The notes under the pieces: model-generated
Told to the model about the DNA's origin: nothing
Database searches by the model: none
The model's input: the letters and a program-made list of their open reading frames with translations, nothing else
Translations under genes and position numbers: made by a program
Assembly: GCF_013184495.1 (NCBI RefSeq)
Contig: NZ_JAAOIY010000001.1
Coordinates: 1,361,972-1,425,971 of the forward strand
DNA: 64,000 nt
Direction of reading: 5' to 3'
Source: Sporosarcina jiandibaonis
GTDB lineage: Bacteria; Bacillota; Bacilli; Bacillales_A; Planococcaceae
Shown: positions 45,120-53,629 of the stretch, piece after piece
Layout: each line of letters starts with the position of its first letter
Position numbering within the stretch: position 1 is the stretch's first letter

Positions 45120-46325
45120 TTATGATTTAACCAATTTTTCTCCCCAACTCGGTAACATCTTGTTCAACTGTTTATCCTCACGATAGCCCATGACATACTC
45201 CGCCTGCATAATTGTATGGATTTCACGTGTACCTTCGTAAATAACCGGCGCCTTCGAGTTGCGTAAATAACGTTCAACCGGATACTCATCTGAATAACCA
45301 TTTGCCCCATGGATTTGGACTGCATCGTCTGCTGCTTGATTCGCAAAATCACATGCTTGCCACTTTGCGAGTGACGTTTCTCTCGTATTACGTTTTCCTT
45401 CGTTTTTCAATGTTCCAGCGCGGTAAACGAGTAATCTGCTCATTTGGAAACCTGCTTCCATGTTTGCAAGCATTTGTTGAACGAGCTGATGCTTGCCGAT
45501 TTCTTTTCCGAATGTTTTGCGAACATTACAATATTCAACACTAGCTTCCATGCACGCCATAATCTGGCCGACCGCACCTGCGGCAACTGTGAATCGTCCG
45601 TTATCCAATGAGGCCATTGCAATTTTAAACCCTTCGCCTTCTTCACCGAGCAAATTCTCTTTTGGCACTTTAACATCTTCAAAAAATAACTCGCCTGTAT
45701 TTCCGGCACGGATTCCTAGTTTCCCTTTTGTCGCAACGGATGAAAAACCTTCCCAAGTTCGTTCTACGATAAAGGCGGAGATTGCTTTATGCTTTTCGGA
45801 ACGGTCTCCTGTGTATGCAAATACGAGGAAGTTATCCGCGACATCACATAACGAAATCCATGTCTTTTGGCCATTTAAAATATAATGATCCCCGTCTTTC
45901 ACGGCAGTCGTTTGAAGCGCCGCCACATCAGACCCGGCTGCGGGTTCTGTTAATCCAAAAGCTCCAATTTGTTCACCTTTTGCTTGAGGCACCAAGTATT
46001 TTTGCTTTTGCTCTTCATTTCCCCACTGCAAAATTGATAGGCTGTTTAAGCCGATATGAACGGAAACGGCCGTACGGAACGCCGTATCTCCTCTTTCCAA
46101 CTCTTCACAAACAATCGCTAGTGAATTATAGTCCATGCCGCTGCCGCCGTATTCTTCTGGTATACAAACGCCCATTAATCCAAGATCTGCAAGCTTTTTA
46201 TAAATCGCCGGATCCGATTTTCCCTCGCAATCCCATTGCCCGATATGCGGCATGATTTCCTTATCTACAAATCCTCTTACCGTGCTGCGCAACATTGTTT
46301 GTTCTTCTGTGAATGAAAAATTCAT
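45120..46325 (-). CDS. Acyl-CoA dehydrogenase
   Basis: A 401-residue flavoprotein with FGLTEPAAGSDVAALQTTA and the FAD-binding WISLCDVAD strand, the GEEGEGFKIAMASLDNGR region, and the catalytic base in PVIYEGTREIHTIMQ. The late YEGT placement of the glutamate is the form used by glutaryl-CoA and short-chain dehydrogenases. It starts 17 bases after the CoA-transferase gene ends, so the two work together: the transferase makes the CoA ester that this enzyme oxidises. Glutaryl-CoA or crotonobetaine-type esters are candidates. Confidence 0.87.
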   Translation of the reverse strand: MNFSFTEEQTMLRSTVRGFVDKEIMPHIGQWDCEGKSDPAIYKKLADLGLMGVCIPEEYGGSGMDYNSLAIVCEELERGDTAFRTAVSVHIGLNSLSILQWGNEEQKQKYLVPQAKGEQIGAFGLTEPAAGSDVAALQTTAVKDGDHYILNGQKTWISLCDVADNFLVFAYTGDRSEKHKAISAFIVERTWEGFSSVATKGKLGIRAGNTGELFFEDVKVPKENLLGEEGEGFKIAMASLDNGRFTVAAGAVGQIMACMEASVEYCNVRKTFGKEIGKHQLVQQMLANMEAGFQMSRLLVYRAGTLKNEGKRNTRETSLAKWQACDFANQAADDAVQIHGANGYSDEYPVERYLRNSKAPVIYEGTREIHTIMQAEYVMGYREDKQLNKMLPSWGEKLVKS

Positions 46326-46342
46326 TAGTTGTTCTCCCCTTT

Positions 46343-47503
46343 TTAATGTGTTGTTTTATTCATACCAATACAATCCATGATTTCTTCTTGATGCTCCCCC
46401 GGATTCGGAGGATGGTGTTTAATCTCGACAGGCGTCCGAGAAAGCTTCAAAGGACTGCCTATCATCTTTATGGACCCCGCTGTCGGATGGTCGTGCGTGA
46501 TGAACATATTTCGCGATTGAAGTTGTTCATCATTTACAACTTCTTCCAAGTTTTGAATCGGTCCGCTCGGGATGTTATTTTCCCGGCATTTCTCTTGCCA
46601 ATACGCTGTCGATTTCGTCACAAAAACCTCTTGAAGTTTTGGTATTAATTCCTCCCGATACTTCACACGTTCCGGATTCGTCTTAAATCGGGAATCCTTC
46701 GCAATCTCTGATTCGCCAAGTACATGACAGAGTGCTTTAAACTGGTTGTCATTTCCCACCGCAATGACCATTTCACCATCAAATGTTCTGAATGTCTGAT
46801 ACGGAACAATATTTGCATGCTCATTGCCAAGCGCGGTCGGAATTTCTTCAGACATCAAATAGTTGCTTCCGATATTCACTAATGCACTGACCGCGGTATC
46901 ATACAAAGCGATATCTAATTTCTGTCCTTTCCCCGATCGCACGCGTTCTAGCAAAGCGGCCTGAATCCCAATACATGCATACAGGCCGGTCAAAATGTCT
47001 GTTATTGCAACGCCCGATTTTTGTGGACCAGACTCCTTTGTTCCCGTGATGCTCATGAGGCCGCTCATTGCTTGGATAATAAAATCATAACCAGGCATGT
47101 CGCGGCTTGGACCAGTTTCTCCAAAACCTGTAATCGAACAATATACGATACGTGGATTTAGTTCATAAAGCGTATCGTAGCCCAGCCCGAATCTTTCCAT
47201 CGTCCCCGTTTTAAAATTGTGAATAACAACATCACTTTCACGCACGAGTTTTTTTACGACCTCGACGCCTTCTTCAGTCTTTAAATCAAGCGTAATTGAT
47301 TTCTTGTTCCGGTTCGCAGTCAAATAGTAAGCGCTAACATCATTTTTAAATGGAGGGCCCCATCCGCGGGTTTCATCGCTCCCGTTAGGCGCTTCTACTT
47401 TAATAACCTCTGCGCCAAGATCGCCCAAAATCATTGTGCAATAGGGACCCGCTAGAACCCTTGACAGATCAAGTACTTTAATCGTATTTAGTGCTCCAGC
47501 CAC
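46343..47503 (-). CDS. CaiB/BaiF-family CoA transferase
   Basis: A 386-residue family III CoA transferase, recognised by KVLDLSRVLAGPYCTMILGDLGAEVIKVE, the ANRNKKSITLDLKTEEG segment and the catalytic aspartate in DMPGYDFIIQAMSGLM. It transfers CoA between carboxylic acids in the cytosol. The start is the GTG at 47503 with GGGAGTG upstream, not the longer frame. Relatives include carnitine and succinyl-CoA:glutarate transferases. With the downstream acyl-CoA dehydrogenase, aminotransferase and semialdehyde dehydrogenase it could complete a route from a 5-carbon omega-amino acid to an enoyl-CoA. Confidence 0.87.
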   Translation of the reverse strand: MAGALNTIKVLDLSRVLAGPYCTMILGDLGAEVIKVEAPNGSDETRGWGPPFKNDVSAYYLTANRNKKSITLDLKTEEGVEVVKKLVRESDVVIHNFKTGTMERFGLGYDTLYELNPRIVYCSITGFGETGPSRDMPGYDFIIQAMSGLMSITGTKESGPQKSGVAITDILTGLYACIGIQAALLERVRSGKGQKLDIALYDTAVSALVNIGSNYLMSEEIPTALGNEHANIVPYQTFRTFDGEMVIAVGNDNQFKALCHVLGESEIAKDSRFKTNPERVKYREELIPKLQEVFVTKSTAYWQEKCRENNIPSGPIQNLEEVVNDEQLQSRNMFITHDHPTAGSIKMIGSPLKLSRTPVEIKHHPPNPGEHQEEIMDCIGMNKTTH

Positions 47504-47532
47504 ATTTTCACTCCCACTCTTTATTGAATTAC

Positions 47533-47588
47533 AAAAAGCCAATTCAAAAAGACTACAGTTTTTCTGTAAGTCGATTTGAACTGGCTTT
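47533..47588. terminator. Terminator-like hairpin before the CoA-transferase gene
   Basis: AAAAGCCA-TTCAAA pairs with TTTGAA-TGGCTTTT across a loop that itself contains an ACAG/CTGT hairpin. T runs flank both sides. It may end the DUF3870 transcript or act as an attenuator. Confidence 0.6.
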
Positions 47589-47670
47589 TATCTGTGGTGA
47601 TAGTTCCGATAAAGGATTATCAGCAGACTAGGCAGTTTTTGGCTTTCGGTTAATGCTGATCATGTGCAAT

Positions 47671-47687
47671 GAACGTTTGAACGTTTC
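47671..47687. promoter_or_regulatory. Candidate operator with repeated AACGTT
   Basis: GAACGTTTGAACGTTTC contains two self-complementary AACGTT blocks two bases apart, about 170 bases before the CoA-transferase start. It has the look of a repressor site, but I cannot assign a regulator. Confidence 0.3.
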
Positions 47688-47791
47688 AACATGATTCGTT
47701 ATTTCTTATACTAGTACATGGATAGTAATTTGTAAACATAATTATTTAATTAATTTAAATGTTCTATATAAATTGAACAGATAGTCTCCCG

Positions 47792-48127
47792 TTAGACTGA
47801 TTGCTTCGACACACCCTTCATTTCAATATAAGTGCAATATTGTTTATACAAATCTTTCAACGCTGAAATTAACGCATTCCCCGCTTTTCCTAAATAATGA
47901 TTTCTCACAATCTCAACTGGCTTATCAATGCCGTCTTGTAAACTATACCCTCTTAGCATTTGTTGAACAAATTCCTGTCCATGCATCGTTGCCAATGTAC
48001 AGCTAGCAGTGACAATCACGCCATATTGCTTATCGATTTCTGCTGTAATCGTCAGTGTTTCATACATATTCTGCGCTGCCATACCAGATGGAAGACGCGC
48101 GTGCCCTGCTATAAAAATAGTATTCAT
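47792..48127 (-). CDS. DUF3870 domain protein
   Basis: A 111-residue soluble protein, IFIAGHARLPSGMAAQNMYE at the start, a central CTLATMHGQEFVQQMLRGY and VRNHYLGKAGNALISALKDLY near the end. This matches DUF3870, small proteins often near CoA-transferase and acyl-CoA dehydrogenase genes but with no established activity. I chose the ATG at 48127 with AAAGGA ten bases upstream. It lies upstream of the CoA-transferase gene on the same strand. Confidence 0.75.
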   Translation of the reverse strand: MNTIFIAGHARLPSGMAAQNMYETLTITAEIDKQYGVIVTASCTLATMHGQEFVQQMLRGYSLQDGIDKPVEIVRNHYLGKAGNALISALKDLYKQYCTYIEMKGVSKQSV

Positions 48128-48339
48128 ATACATCAAATCCTTTCTATCACTTATACAATAATAACATGAATCGAAGATATAATTTAGTAAATTCAAACTA
48201 AAGTGGAATTAGTTAATATTAATTCAGGATTAAAAAAAGTATCTGTGTGAGAACCAATTATGACAATGCATTGAATTACTATAATAATACACGAAAAGAT
48301 AGAGAATATTGCTATTACTGAGTTCATGTTTTAACTCAT

Positions 48340-48384
48340 ACAGTCGTTGTGAATATTCTTAATAGTGTCATGCACAGGCACCCG
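48340..48384. repeat. Partial copy (right arm) of the dispersed repeat
   Basis: AATAGTGTCATGCACAGGCACC matches the right end of the repeat (AATAGTGTCTTGCGCAGGTACC), with weaker similarity just before it. The palindromic core is absent. It overlaps the last codons of the broken reading frame beside it. Confidence 0.5.
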
Positions 48385-48741
48385 ATATTTATATGAAACT
48401 ATGCTATTCAGAAAAATGTCCAAATTGCAAGGGGCACCGTCACCCATTCGACCACCAACAACAATTCTGCGTAAAATAGCCAGTACCGCATTAAAATCAT
48501 TTATTTCTTCTGCTCTACCAATGTAATCTCGATTTACTGCATTAAGCCTTCTAAACTTTTCTCCATCCCAGGATTCAAATTCTTAAAGTGAGAGCTGACT
48601 AATTGTTTGGATACCAGCTCGCTTCCCACGGATACTATAATTTGCAGTGGAAATTAACTCATCTATTAAATCCCTGCAAACAGAAAATAATTCAGGATTC
48701 TTTTTCATGAATCTAAAGTCGATATCGAATTTTAAACACTA
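48380..48741 (-). pseudogene. Broken gene of unrecognised family with one in-frame TAA
   Basis: On the minus strand one frame reads FRFMKKNPELFSVCRDLIDE, later NYSIRGKRAGIQTISQLSL, then a TAA, and continues in the same frame as EFESWDGEKFRRLNAVNRDY to LRRIVVGGRMGDGAP. The composition is protein-like throughout, so it looks like a gene with a single nonsense change that later ran into a repeat copy. I do not recognise the family. Stop-codon readthrough is possible but unsupported. Confidence 0.5.
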
Positions 48742-48929
48742 CAAAATAGCGGGCATTTCGTCGAAACCAATCTGAATTTGTCGATAAAAAAGGGTATCTT
48801 TTACCTATCTTCTATTCTATACTAAAGTCGTAGAGTTGTTCGATATGTTGATGTGGCCACCAATTGTATCAGAACATCGACTTCTACTTAAAGTGGTTAA
48901 TTAATCATAATTAAGATGTTGTCCGGTAA

Positions 48930-48990
48930 GCGATGAAGTACAGCTTGTATGCGGCACTTCGGTTATATGGATCAAATAGTGTAACTGAAC
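48930..48990 (+). promoter_or_regulatory. Structured leader element, unit 1
   Basis: First of two similar units before the secreted-protein gene. Shared features are GCkATGAAG, then CACTT-GG-TA--TGGA-CAAATAGTGTAAC-GAC, where CACT pairs with AGTG and an inner GGTT/GATC pairing is possible. No coding sequence occurs here and I could not match a known riboswitch. Confidence 0.5.
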
Positions 48991-49004
48991 TTTAACGTAG
49001 GGGT

Positions 49005-49066
49005 GCTATGAAGCATAGTCTTTACTTGGACACTTGGGCTACGTGGAGCAAATAGTGTAACCGACC
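49005..49066 (+). promoter_or_regulatory. Structured leader element, unit 2
   Basis: Second unit, 75 bases downstream of the first. CTATG/CATAG and GCT/AGC pairings are compatible with the structure of unit 1 although the bases differ. It ends 41 bases before the secreted-protein start codon. Confidence 0.5.
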
Positions 49067-49106
49067 CTCTTATTTAACTAATATAATTAAGAGGAGAATG
49101 GTAATC

Positions 49107-50249
49107 ATGTTAAAAGTGTGTTCGAAAAAAGTTATTTCTACGATTGTGGCTAGTTCTCTCGTTTTTGGACTAAGTACTGCCGTTATTCATGCTGCTCCAA
49201 AAACGGATGCAAAAGAAACTGGGCGGACCGAACAAAATGTCCAAACTGGAGTTATTAGCTTTGATGATATAACAGTAGCCAGATACGCTACAGAAATAAC
49301 ATTAACTGGAACCGTTGTTATCGACGGACCCCAATTAGTCATAACCATTCCCGGTTCAAAAGACACAACGGTTACAAAAGTCGGAGATAAAATATGGAGA
49401 TATGAAGCAATGATTGATGTATCTACCACTAAAGGTGATGCAGATATTGAGATTGCAGCCCATACAATTTACGCGAATGGGAAGCATGCCGGAAGCATTC
49501 ATACAAGCGCACCTACGGCAAGTCAAAAGATTCATGTACCGTTTGTAACAACTACTGTTGTCGAAAACACTGTTTGGACTGCTTATGATCGTTCAACTAA
49601 TGAATTCACATTGTCTTATGACGAGGTTCAAAATTGGTCAGTAGGTGATCCTGTAGTTACAGCAAAGACAATGGATGTTAGAGGTTCGGATTCAACAGTA
49701 ACAGTTCTAGGTACTGACCTTGACGTGCCAATTGCAAATCAGGAATTTGTATTCTCAACGGAAGCTCCAACTTGGGTATTCGATGGCGAAACCTACTCGG
49801 TTACATTTAACATCTTAATTACCGATAGCAGAGGCCAAACTTCGACTAATTCAGTTACAAAAAGCGGATTAACGCCCGGCCAAGTGAATACTATTTCTCA
49901 TTCTGTTACTGACGATTTTGGGGAGATCACTAAATCCCAAGAATTCACAGCGCCTCAAGTTCCAGTTGTTGACGTGGTTGCTGTTCAGTTAAATGATTTA
50001 CAATTATCTCCTGAAAGACATAATAAGAATCAGTTTAAGGTTTTAGCAACATATACCGTGCTTTATTCTGATGGTTCGACTAACAATGTTACAAACGAAG
50101 TCTTAGATGGTAATATTGCCGATCCGAATTCGCAAAGCCAAAACTCATCATCAAAAGATTTCAATATTGGTGGATTTACTTATACTGTTACTCTAACTTA
50201 TCACACTGGTACAATGACGTATGATGCATCTGCTGTTTTAAAAAATTAA
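49107..50249 (+). CDS. Secreted beta-rich protein of unknown function
   Basis: A 380-residue exported protein with a clear signal peptide (KKVISTIVASSLVFGL, cleavage likely after IHAA). The mature part is rich in threonine, valine and aspartate with alternating strand-like patterns, as in Ig-like or adhesin folds; one near-repeat is visible around TSTNSVTKSGL and SHSVTDDF. No LPXTG or S-layer motif is present. I do not recognise the family. The start chosen is the ATG at 49107, ten bases after AGAGGAG, not the ATG touching that site. The tandem structured leader upstream suggests RNA-level control. Confidence 0.7.
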   Translation: MLKVCSKKVISTIVASSLVFGLSTAVIHAAPKTDAKETGRTEQNVQTGVISFDDITVARYATEITLTGTVVIDGPQLVITIPGSKDTTVTKVGDKIWRYEAMIDVSTTKGDADIEIAAHTIYANGKHAGSIHTSAPTASQKIHVPFVTTTVVENTVWTAYDRSTNEFTLSYDEVQNWSVGDPVVTAKTMDVRGSDSTVTVLGTDLDVPIANQEFVFSTEAPTWVFDGETYSVTFNILITDSRGQTSTNSVTKSGLTPGQVNTISHSVTDDFGEITKSQEFTAPQVPVVDVVAVQLNDLQLSPERHNKNQFKVLATYTVLYSDGSTNNVTNEVLDGNIADPNSQSQNSSSKDFNIGGFTYTVTLTYHTGTMTYDASAVLKN

Positions 50250-50255
50250 ATCAAT

Positions 50256-50304
50256 AGGGCTGTTTAGAAAGTTGTTTTCACTAACTTTCCAGACAGCCCT
50301 TTCA
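50256..50304 (+). terminator. Terminator of the secreted-protein gene
   Basis: AGGGCTGT-T-GAAAGTT pairs with AACTTTC-AGACAGCCCT around a TGTTTTCACT loop and ends in TTTCAGTTTT, seven bases after the stop. Confidence 0.88.
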
Positions 50305-50325
50305 GTTTTACTATAGATGTAAAAG

Positions 50326-50741
50326 AGGTACCTGTAGTCTAGCCCCCCCTTTTCGGACAGTGAATAATTATTATTAACGCACCATACCTTCTGTCTTTAA
50401 ATAAGGGGTCGGCATCAAATAACCCAGTCTCTTTTGACTGCGTTCTTCGTTAAAATAAGTAATAAAATTCGCCAAATCATCGATTACTTGTCCAGCTGAA
50501 TCTACAGGAAACAGATGCGGAAATTCCGTCTTCAAATAAGAGAAGTAACTCCCAATTATAATATTTCCTTTGTTATCCTTTGTCCATTATAAGGGGGCTG
50601 AGCACTGTGCAAGGTGCAATTATGACTATTCACGACTTTGGATAAAAACTCAAGGGGATATCGACAAAGCGTTACATTCGATATCCCCTTTTTTTATGCA
50701 ATTGTAGCGTATTGTCTGAATAGTGTCTTGCGCAGGTACCT
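50326..50741. repeat. Dispersed repeat, copy 4, split by an IS3-family remnant
   Basis: The left end AGGTACCTGT lies at 50326-50335. The rest, from GTGCAAGGTGCAATTATGAC through the AAGGGGATATCGAC/CGATATCCCCTT core to GTCTTGCGCAGGTACCT, lies at 50604-50741. The roughly 265 bases between hold a transposase remnant. The right end touches a gene terminator. Confidence 0.75.
50374..50560 (-). pseudogene. IS3-family transposase C-terminal remnant
   Basis: The minus strand encodes SYFSYLKTEFPHLFP, then VIDDLANFITYFNEERSQKR and LGYLMPTPYLK before a stop: the end of an IS3-family OrfB integrase domain (S-LK-E pattern, then YN-R-Q-LGY-P). The N-terminal integrase, OrfA and the other end are missing. 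It is the residue of an insertion into a repeat copy. Confidence 0.8.
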
Positions 50742-50779
50742 AAAAAGGTTGCGAGGAAAAGAATCCCCGCAACCTTTGT
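50742..50779 (-). terminator. Terminator of the sigma-54 operon
   Basis: On the minus strand AAAGGTTGCGgGG pairs with CCTCGCAACCTTT and is followed by a short T run, 19 bases after the semialdehyde dehydrogenase stop. Confidence 0.82.
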
Positions 50780-50797
50780 TAGTTAAAAATTATTTTA

Positions 50798-52246
50798 CTA
50801 CCAGCGAGCTGTCAACATTTTTCTTCTTGTGTAAAATTCTACGCCGTCTGATCCATTTGCGTGCAAGTCGCCGTAGAAGGAGTTTTTCCATCCTGAGAAT
50901 GGGAAGAATGCCATTGGCGCAGGGACTCCTAAGTTTACGCCGAGCATTCCGACTTCGATGTTTTCACGGAAGTAACGAACGCTATGACCGCTTTGCGTAA
51001 ATAGGCATGCTCCGTTTCCGAAGTCGGATTTATTCGTGAGCTCAATTGCTTCTTCAAGTGTTTCAACACGAACAATTGATAGTACCGGAGCGAAAATTTC
51101 TTCTTTCCAAATTTTCATCTCTGTTGTCACATTGTCGAAAATTGTTGGCCCGATAAAGTAACCATCATTTGTCATGCACTCGTCTTCACGTCCATCACGT
51201 AATAGTTTCGCGCCTTCTTCTTGACCCACTTTAATATAATTAGCCGTTTTTTCTTTATGTTCCGGACGGATTACCGGTCCAAGGAATACGCCATCGTCCA
51301 TTCCGTTACCGATTTTAATATCGTCCGCAGCTTGCATCAGTTTTTCAATAAGTGGCTCGGCAACATCTCCAACCGCAACAACAACCGCACAGGCCATGCA
51401 TCTTTCGCCCGCTGAACCGTAAGCTGCTCCGATTATTTCTTTAACAGATGCATCTAAATCTGCATCCGGCATGACGATCGAGTGGTTTTTCGCGCCTGCC
51501 AATGCTTGTACGCGTTTCCCGTGACTTGCGCCTGTTTTATACACGTATTCCGCTACCGGCTCTGACCCAACAAATGAAATTGCCGGAATATCTTTATGCT
51601 CAAGAATGCGATTTACAACGTCATGGGCACCGTGAACAATGTTAAATACGCCGTCCGGAAGACCTGCTTCTTGCAATAATTCAGCCAAGCGATTAGCAAG
51701 AAGCGGCGTTCTTTCTGAAGGCTTCAAAATAAAGGAGTTACCCATTGCGATCGCCAGCGGGAACATCCAGCAAGGTACCATCATCGGGAAGTTGAATGGT
51801 GTAATTCCACCAACAACCCCTACTGGATAACGATACATGCCCGACTCGATATTCGTTGCGATATCAGGTAATTGTTTCCCCATCATCAGTGACGGAGCAC
51901 CTGCTGCGAATTCAACACACTCGATTCCACGTTGCACTTCGCCGCGCGCTTCGTTAAAACTTTTTCCATTTTCAATCGTGATCAATTCAGCAAGTTCATC
52001 CCAATTGTCTACAAGAAGCTGTTGATATTTGAATAAAACCCGTGCTCTTCTCGGTACAGCTGTTTTACTCCATGTGCGGAACGCTTCTGACGCCGCCTGA
52101 ACTGCATCGTTTACATCGTCCGCAGTTGAAATTGGAACTTCCGCTAAAATTTCACCCGTTGCAGGATTCGGTACTTGATCATACTTCTCTGTTTTCGCTT
52201 CTACCCATTCACCGTTAATAAAGTTTTTCAAAATATTTTTTGTCAT
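50798..52246 (-). CDS. mmsA: CoA-acylating methylmalonate/malonate-semialdehyde dehydrogenase
   Basis: A 482-residue aldehyde dehydrogenase. It carries [18 protein letters not shown], the LAGAKNH segment where asparagine replaces the usual catalytic glutamate, and the cysteine in [10 protein letters not shown], the signature of the CoA-dependent MmsA/IolA group. The products would be propionyl-CoA from methylmalonate semialdehyde or acetyl-CoA from malonate semialdehyde, plus CO2 and NADH. It is the last gene of an operon with a GntP permease and an alcohol dehydrogenase, which would supply the semialdehyde from a 3-hydroxy acid. Confidence 0.92.
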   Translation of the reverse strand: MTKNILKNFINGEWVEAKTEKYDQVPNPATGEILAEVPISTADDVNDAVQAASEAFRTWSKTAVPRRARVLFKYQQLLVDNWDELAELITIENGKSFNEARGEVQRGIECVEFAAGAPSLMMGKQLPDIATNIESGMYRYPVGVVGGITPFNFPMMVPCWMFPLAIAMGNSFILKPSERTPLLANRLAELLQEAGLPDGVFNIVHGAHDVVNRILEHKDIPAISFVGSEPVAEYVYKTGASHGKRVQALAGAKNHSIVMPDADLDASVKEIIGAAYGSAGERCMACAVVVAVGDVAEPLIEKLMQAADDIKIGNGMDDGVFLGPVIRPEHKEKTANYIKVGQEEGAKLLRDGREDECMTNDGYFIGPTIFDNVTTEMKIWKEEIFAPVLSIVRVETLEEAIELTNKSDFGNGACLFTQSGHSVRYFRENIEVGMLGVNLGVPAPMAFFPFSGWKNSFYGDLHANGSDGVEFYTRRKMLTARW

Positions 52247-52259
52247 TGTTTATTCCTCC

Positions 52260-53603
52260 TTAAAATATTGAATACAGAATAACTGCCAAGAACATTACAA
52301 TCGTCGGAATGATGACACTTAATATAAATATCGGTCCGTACGCCCGTTTATGCGTTTCTCCGCTAATCGCCCGGATTGTCGTCACTACATATCCGTTATG
52401 CGGCAGCGAATCCAGACCGCCTGATGCAAGCGCTGAAACTCGGTGCATAGCGCCCGGATCAATTCCTTGGGCCATATAAATTGGCGCCAAGATTGGCAAT
52501 GCGATACCGAGACCGCCGGAAGCAGATCCTGTAATGCCGCAAATTAATGTAACTGCAATCGCAAGCCCTAACATTGGCGGACCTGGAATACTCATGAGTG
52601 CATCTACTACACTATCAAATGCGTTCACTTGGGCAGCAACGCTACCAAACCCGACGACTGCACATGTATTGGCCGCCGCGACTAATGCATCTTGCGCCCC
52701 TTGAGCCAATGCATCCCAGAAATGTTTCAAGTATTTAGCCATCAACACACTGCCTAGGAAAATACCGCTTGATAATGAAATAAGTGCCGCAGCCGTTGAA
52801 GACATAAAGTTAGCCATTATATTCAACACGGCAATTACAGAAATCAGCGGCAATAAGGCCAGTATTACTGGTGGAAGCGCCCCATTATCAACTAGCCCTC
52901 CATTTTCTATAGCTACTTGTTCCTTTTCTTTCTTTTCATCTTCTCTTTTCTGAGATTGGCTCGGCAACGAGAAGACCTCGCCTTTTGCTGTAGCTTTTCT
53001 GACCATTCGACCAAGGTATAAACCGCCAACTGTCATAATTAGCACGGCCATGAGTACGCCGATCAACCCGCCAGCTGTCGGCTTCGTTCCGAAAAATTGA
53101 GTCGGAATCAGGTTTTGAATTTCCGGAGATCCCGGTGCAGTCATTGTGAATGAAATCGAACCGAATACTAAAGCCGCTGGTATGAAACGATGCGGCAAAT
53201 TAGCTCTTCTGAACAATGAAACTGCGATTGGATAAACCGAAAACCCGACTACAAACAAACTAACGCCACCATACGTCATAATTGCAGCTGCTGCAACAAC
53301 AGCGAATACTGCACGAGAATGACCTAGTTTATCAGTTACCCACTTTGCAATACTATCGGCTGCTTTGGTACCTTCCATTATCTTACCAAATATGGCTCCT
53401 AGTAAAAATATTAGAAACCAATTCGCAAAATACCCTGTAAAACCTGTCATATAGTGCTCAGTCAATGCAGCTTCGAGGTTAATTCCGCCAGTAATGGCGA
53501 CAACTATTGCACTTATGATAGCCCCGATGATAATATTGACGCCCCTCATCGTTAAGAACATCAATAACGCAAGAGATCCTATTAAACCGATCATACCTAA
53601 CAT
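52260..53603 (-). CDS. GntP-family permease
   Basis: A 447-residue, 12-14-segment proton symporter of the GntP group, which imports gluconate, glycerate or 3-hydroxy acids. Visible marks are the N-terminal GLIGSLALLMFLTMRGVNI, the NWFLIFLLGAIFGKIMEGTKAADSIA region, and a central hydrophilic loop rich in lysine and glutamate at about 210-235. Between an alcohol dehydrogenase and MmsA it probably imports 3-hydroxypropionate, 3-hydroxyisobutyrate or a similar acid. Confidence 0.85.
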   Translation of the reverse strand: MLGMIGLIGSLALLMFLTMRGVNIIIGAIISAIVVAITGGINLEAALTEHYMTGFTGYFANWFLIFLLGAIFGKIMEGTKAADSIAKWVTDKLGHSRAVFAVVAAAAIMTYGGVSLFVVGFSVYPIAVSLFRRANLPHRFIPAALVFGSISFTMTAPGSPEIQNLIPTQFFGTKPTAGGLIGVLMAVLIMTVGGLYLGRMVRKATAKGEVFSLPSQSQKREDEKKEKEQVAIENGGLVDNGALPPVILALLPLISVIAVLNIMANFMSSTAAALISLSSGIFLGSVLMAKYLKHFWDALAQGAQDALVAAANTCAVVGFGSVAAQVNAFDSVVDALMSIPGPPMLGLAIAVTLICGITGSASGGLGIALPILAPIYMAQGIDPGAMHRVSALASGGLDSLPHNGYVVTTIRAISGETHKRAYGPIFILSVIIPTIVMFLAVILYSIF

Positions 53604-53629
53604 ATCACTTCACCCCATCAATCCTCTAT

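Noticed and set aside
45302..46255. Several plus-strand reading frames opposite the acyl-CoA dehydrogenase
   Set aside because: They are antisense shadows of a well-conserved gene and have no ribosome sites.
48930..49066. Cyclic-di-GMP, glycine or other known riboswitch
   Set aside because: The two units do not carry the conserved blocks of any riboswitch I know; left as an unassigned structured leader.
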